Source of the DNA: Acetivibrio sp964564015
GTDB lineage: Bacteria; Bacillota; Clostridia; Acetivibrionales; Acetivibrionaceae
NCBI GenBank assembly: GCA_964564015.1
Contig: CAZLZR010000007.1
Span: 38,648 to 102,647 of the forward strand
Direction of reading: 5' to 3'
Length of the DNA: 64,000 nt
Positions 60,881 through 64,000 of this stretch are shown in pieces. The first letter of the stretch is position 1. Each line of letters starts with the position of its first letter. The position numbers and the translations under genes were made by a program. The notes under the pieces were generated by a model. It was not told the origin of the DNA. It made no database searches and worked only from the letters and a program-made list of their open reading frames with translations.

Positions 60881-61998
60881 AAAGTACAATGGGATTAATT
60901 CTGACTGGCGGAAAAAACAACAGGCTGAAGGAATTGGCCGAAACACGCTCAAGTACTGCTGTACCGGTTGCAGGAAAGTACAGGATGATTGATTTTTCTT
61001 TATCAAATATGGTTAATTCGGGAATTACCAATGTTGGAGTTCTTACTCAGTATAGTTTTCGTTCATTGATGGACCATCTGGGCTCAGGAAAAGAATGGGA
61101 TCTGGACAGAAGAAATGATGGATTATTCATATTTCCACCTTCTTTGACAGGGGAAAATTCGGGCTGGTATCAGGGAAGTGCTGATGCCATGTTTCACAAT
61201 ATTACCTTTCTCAAACGAAGCTTTGAGGAATATGTAGTAATAGCAATGGGCAATTGTATATACAATATGCGTTTTGACGAAATGCTCGAGTACCACCAGG
61301 AGAAGAATGCGGATATAACAATCGCATACAGGGATATGACAGACCTGCCACATGAAGAGTTGGTACACCTTGGAGCAATGAGCATGGATGAAAGTGGAAG
61401 GGTTATTGACTTCCAGGAGAAGCATAACAAACCTAAATTTACTACATGCTCTATGGGTATTTATATACTGAGAAGAGAACTACTTATTGCACTTTTGGAT
61501 GAATGTGCGGCTCACGGGAAATATGATTTTGTTAAGGATATTCTGATTAAGAAGCTTGAAAGTCTCAGGATATTCGGTTACAGGTTTAATGGGTACTGGA
61601 GAAATATAAGTACTATAAATGCCTATTATAGATTAAACATGGAAATGCTTAATCCCGATATCAGAGCAGAGCTTTTTGAGAGTGAAGGGAAGATATACAC
61701 AAAAGTAAAGGATGAAGCACCTGCTAAATATAATGAAGAGGCAGAAGTTACCAACTCAATTGTGGCAGATGGTTGTATAATTGAGGGAAAGGTAGAAGGT
61801 TCTGTTCTATTCAGAGGAGTAACTATAAATAAAGGTGTTTGCGTCAAAAATTGCATTATTATGCAGGGTAGTGTTCTGGAAGAGGATGTTAATATTGAAA
61901 ATTGCATCCTTGATAAGGGTGTTGTGCTATCTAAGGGAATAAACCTGAAAGGAACTTCAAAGTTCCCGATAATTGTTGCAAAGAATATTTCGGTTTAG
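60877..61998 (+). CDS. glgD: GlgD, regulatory/non-catalytic subunit of ADP-glucose pyrophosphorylase
   Basis: 373 aa, GlgC paralogue. The nucleotide loop is altered (LTGGKNNRLKEL instead of GGxGSRL), KPAV is replaced by STAVPVAGKYRMIDF, and the Asp of SGDHIY is replaced (AMGNCIYNM). It is therefore probably catalytically weak and works by raising GlgC activity, as known for the Geobacillus pair. The C-terminal beta-helix is kept. A family-1 repeat starts at the base after the stop. Confidence 0.92.
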   Translation: MKSTMGLILTGGKNNRLKELAETRSSTAVPVAGKYRMIDFSLSNMVNSGITNVGVLTQYSFRSLMDHLGSGKEWDLDRRNDGLFIFPPSLTGENSGWYQGSADAMFHNITFLKRSFEEYVVIAMGNCIYNMRFDEMLEYHQEKNADITIAYRDMTDLPHEELVHLGAMSMDESGRVIDFQEKHNKPKFTTCSMGIYILRRELLIALLDECAAHGKYDFVKDILIKKLESLRIFGYRFNGYWRNISTINAYYRLNMEMLNPDIRAELFESEGKIYTKVKDEAPAKYNEEAEVTNSIVADGCIIEGKVEGSVLFRGVTINKGVCVKNCIIMQGSVLEEDVNIENCILDKGVVLSKGINLKGTSKFPIIVAKNISV

Positions 61999-62053
61999 AA
62001 GTACATTTTTTAACATTTTAAAAGACTGGAAATTATTAATGTTAAAAAGCACT
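61999..62053. repeat. Palindromic intergenic repeat, family 1, copy 3
   Basis: Begins at the base after the glgD stop: AAGTACATTTTTTAACATTT to AATGTTAAAAAGCACT. It is the inverse of the copy at 36667-36720. The ribosome site of the next gene (GAGAGG) starts 2 bp after its end. Confidence 0.75.
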
Positions 62054-62070
62054 AGAGAGGCTAATGAACT

Positions 62071-62952
62071 ATGGAACAGGCTATTTTAGTTTACAATCCG
62101 TTATCTGGGGATAGGAGTATTGCACAAAAAATAGATCAGATTATCAGCAGGTTTCAAAGAAAGGGTGTATTGCTTCAGCCCTTCAGGATCATTGATGATG
62201 AAAAAAACCTATTGAAATCCGTTTTGGAGAGAAATGCTTATAAGTTTATTGTTGCATCGGGTGGTGATGGTACATTGAACTATATAAGCAATCTTATGCT
62301 GAAATCGGATTTAAAAGTTCCGTTAGGTTTGATTCCATCCGGGACATGTAATGATTTTGCCGCAATACTAAACGTACCATCCGATTTGGATCAAAACATT
62401 GACATTATACTTAAAGGCAAAACTGCAAAAGTAGATGTGGGGCTAATTAATGAGGAAGATTATTTTTTAAGTTCCTGTGCCGGTGGGGTGTTTGTTGATG
62501 TATCATTTAATACAGATAGTGAGCTTAAAAAGAATTTTGGGCCATTTGCGTACTATTTAAAAGCCTTGAGTGAAGTTGCCAATATGAAGTCTGTCAGATT
62601 ACATTTAGAGACTGAAAAGGAAACCATTGAAGAAGATGCACTTATGTTTGTAATTATAAATGGGAGACATGTAGCCGGTTTCAGCAACATTTTAAAGGAA
62701 GCTGATTATTCTGATGGTCTTATGGACATAGCACTTGTAAAGAATTGCAAACATATTGATCTTGCCAGTATATTTTTTAAAGTTTTGAGCAATGAATCAA
62801 TAAGCAATAGAAACGTTATTACTATTAAGGCAAAGTCGTGCGAAATCACGGCTGACAGGGACATGGTATTAAGTGTTGACGGAGAAAAAGGTCCTAATTT
62901 ACCGGTTAAGGTAAGATTCATTAAAAAAGCTCTGAAGGTTTTTGTTAAATAG
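62071..62952 (+). CDS. Diacylglycerol/lipid kinase family protein (YegS/DgkB type)
   Basis: 293 aa. Nucleotide motif SGGDGTLNYISN at about 68-79, GLIPSGTCNDFA, and C-terminal DGLMDIALVKN and LSVDGEKGP. Phosphorylates diacylglycerol or a related lipid; the exact lipid is not determinable. GAGAGG lies 10 bases before the ATG, directly behind a palindromic repeat. Separated from glgD by 72 bp, so possibly co-transcribed by read-through. Confidence 0.9.
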   Translation: MEQAILVYNPLSGDRSIAQKIDQIISRFQRKGVLLQPFRIIDDEKNLLKSVLERNAYKFIVASGGDGTLNYISNLMLKSDLKVPLGLIPSGTCNDFAAILNVPSDLDQNIDIILKGKTAKVDVGLINEEDYFLSSCAGGVFVDVSFNTDSELKKNFGPFAYYLKALSEVANMKSVRLHLETEKETIEEDALMFVIINGRHVAGFSNILKEADYSDGLMDIALVKNCKHIDLASIFFKVLSNESISNRNVITIKAKSCEITADRDMVLSVDGEKGPNLPVKVRFIKKALKVFVK

Positions 62953-62968
62953 TAATGTTAAAAGCACT
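62953..62968. repeat. Partial family-1 repeat
   Basis: TAATGTTAAAAGCACT directly after the dgk-type stop matches the end of the copy at 61999-62053. Only one arm is kept. Confidence 0.5.
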
Positions 62969-63016
62969 CGATAGGAAAATGCGTTATTACATTTGAGTCG
63001 ATAATTATACAAATAT

Positions 63017-63049
63017 AAGCTCCCGGCAATTTGCCCAGGAGCTTTAGTT
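63017..63049. terminator. Bidirectional terminator
   Basis: AAGCTCC (63017-63023) / GGAGCTT (63038-63044) with inner GGCAA/TTGCC. Lies between the convergent lipid-kinase gene (+) and fabI (-). Confidence 0.8.
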
Positions 63050-63073
63050 ATACTTAAATATGTTTATTATTTC

Positions 63074-63832
63074 TTAAATACCCATTATATTATAACCACT
63101 ATCCACGTGTATAATTTCACCGGTGCAACCGCTTGAAAGTTCACTTAGAAGGTAGAGGGCATTTTTGCCAAGATCCTGCTGAGTAATATTTCTTCTTAGA
63201 GGTGCTTTTTCCTCTACAGTATTCATAATGTTTCCAAAGTCTTTTACTCCCTTTGCTGAAAGTGTTTTAACCGGGCCTGCTGAAATTGCATTTACTCTGA
63301 TGTTTTGAGGACCTAGATCTGATGCAAGATATCTTACGCTGGCCTCGAGTGCTGCCTTTGCTACACCCATAATATTGTAATTCGGAAGTACTTTTTCAGA
63401 GCCCATGTATGTAAGGGTAATTATGCTTCCGCCCTCAGTCATAAGTTCTTTTGCAGCTCTGGCAACTGCAACAAGTGAATATGCACTTACATCTAAAGCA
63501 TGTGCAAAGCCTTCACGTGATGTGTATACAAAGTCTCTTTGCAAATCTTCAGAATTTGCATGAGCAATACTGTGAACTACACCATGAAGTACACCATACT
63601 TTTCTTTAATGGCAGAAAACATATTGTCTATATCTTGATCCACTGATATGTCACACTGGAAAATAGAATCTCCGCCAAGCTCCTCAACACTCCCTTTTTC
63701 TCTTTCCCCCTGATATGTGAGTATTACCCTGGCACCTTCTTCTTGAGCTGCTTTTACGATACCCCATGCAATACTCCATTTGTTTCTAACTCCCATTATC
63801 AGAATATTTTTATTTGCCAATAGTGAACCCAT
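63074..63832 (-). CDS. fabI: Enoyl-[acyl-carrier-protein] reductase (FabI type)
   Basis: 252 aa from ATG 63832, nine bases after AAAGGAG; the TTG at 63841 is too close to that site. NADH-dependent reduction of enoyl-ACP, the last step of fatty-acid elongation. It is a short-chain-dehydrogenase-fold member with GVRNKWSIAWGIVKAAQ (cofactor loop), VHSIAHA, and the Tyr-X6-Lys catalytic pair in YNIMGVAK. It has no other fab genes beside it. Triclosan-type inhibitors act on this enzyme class. Confidence 0.93.
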   Translation of the reverse strand: MGSLLANKNILIMGVRNKWSIAWGIVKAAQEEGARVILTYQGEREKGSVEELGGDSIFQCDISVDQDIDNMFSAIKEKYGVLHGVVHSIAHANSEDLQRDFVYTSREGFAHALDVSAYSLVAVARAAKELMTEGGSIITLTYMGSEKVLPNYNIMGVAKAALEASVRYLASDLGPQNIRVNAISAGPVKTLSAKGVKDFGNIMNTVEEKAPLRRNITQQDLGKNALYLLSELSSGCTGEIIHVDSGYNIMGI

Positions 63833-63841
63833 CCGATTCAA

Positions 63842-64000
63842 CTCCTTTGATATGTATGATTCAAAAATTAAATTTAATAGTTATATTATTATTTTAGCTC
63901 AGGATACTACTTTATCAAATTTTCTACAAATTGTAAAGGGTATGAACACAGCTGAAGCATCATTTTTTTTTATAAGTAAGAACCAACTTTCAATCACGCG
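63842..64000. other. Window end, noncoding
   Basis: About 160 bp of AT-rich sequence upstream of fabI with no gene or recognisable RNA. Confidence 0.5.

Noticed and set aside
1..64000. tRNA, rRNA, insertion sequence, prophage or integrative element
   Set aside because: No transposase, integrase, phage structural gene, tRNA T-loop in a cloverleaf context, or rRNA segment was recognised on either strand.

Overview
The window looks like chromosomal DNA from a low-GC, Gram-positive, anaerobic, cellulolytic clostridium of the Acetivibrio/Ruminiclostridium (Clostridium thermocellum) type. The evidence is AT-rich codon use, strong Shine-Dalgarno sites with frequent TTG/GTG starts, a secreted GH10 xylanase ending in a type I dockerin, an S-layer-homology surface protein, a Re-citrate synthase, and a GlgC/GlgD pair. 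No rRNA, tRNA, CRISPR array, insertion sequence or prophage was found. The sequence reads as stable chromosome with small intergenic repeats.

Layout. 106-1959: two-subunit aconitase-family hydro-lyase (leuC/leuD type). 2188-25155: the most distinctive block, all on the + strand. It holds a repeat-rich S-layer protein; an ABC transporter fused to two FHA domains, followed by a small membrane protein and a membrane Ser/Thr kinase with an external Ig-like plus beta-propeller sensor; a Gram-positive Tad (type IVc) pilus operon (TadZ, CpaF-type ATPase, TadB, TadC, a short Flp pilin, two TadE-like pseudopilins, a 1221-residue pilin-like protein, a lipoprotein and the TadV peptidase); and a tail operon of a TPR/WG-repeat membrane protein, an FHA protein and a PP2C phosphatase. 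Kinase, phosphatase and phosphothreonine-reading FHA proteins thus flank a pilus machine, which suggests phosphorylation-controlled assembly.

25393-34919: accessory genes. These are an acyltransferase, a secreted type-B carboxylesterase, a zinc-ribbon/TPM pair, a small membrane protein, the dockerin-bearing xylanase and a patatin-like lipase. 35155-43474: threonine/aspartate pathway genes (thrC; ACT protein-hom-aspartokinase), interrupted by a CheY-like protein, a Gfo/Idh oxidoreductase and an HD-GYP regulator. 43861-48366: late cobalamin genes (cbiB-cobU-cobS-cobC), then an ECF S component and a metallo-beta-lactamase-fold hydrolase. 48492-52196: a chemoreceptor without an external sensor domain, then Re-citrate synthase and a GntR regulator with a perfect palindrome over the synthase promoter. 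52582-55962: rRNA-modification type enzymes. 56350-63832: an intracellular starch-binding protein with a histone-H1-like tail, a 47-residue ORF, an AraC-type response regulator, glgC-glgD, a diacylglycerol-kinase-family gene and fabI.

Two families of small intergenic repeat recur. One is a palindrome of about 55 bp placed immediately after stop codons. The other is an element of about 38 bp placed just upstream of promoters. Functions are assigned from recognised motifs and family knowledge; no database search was run.
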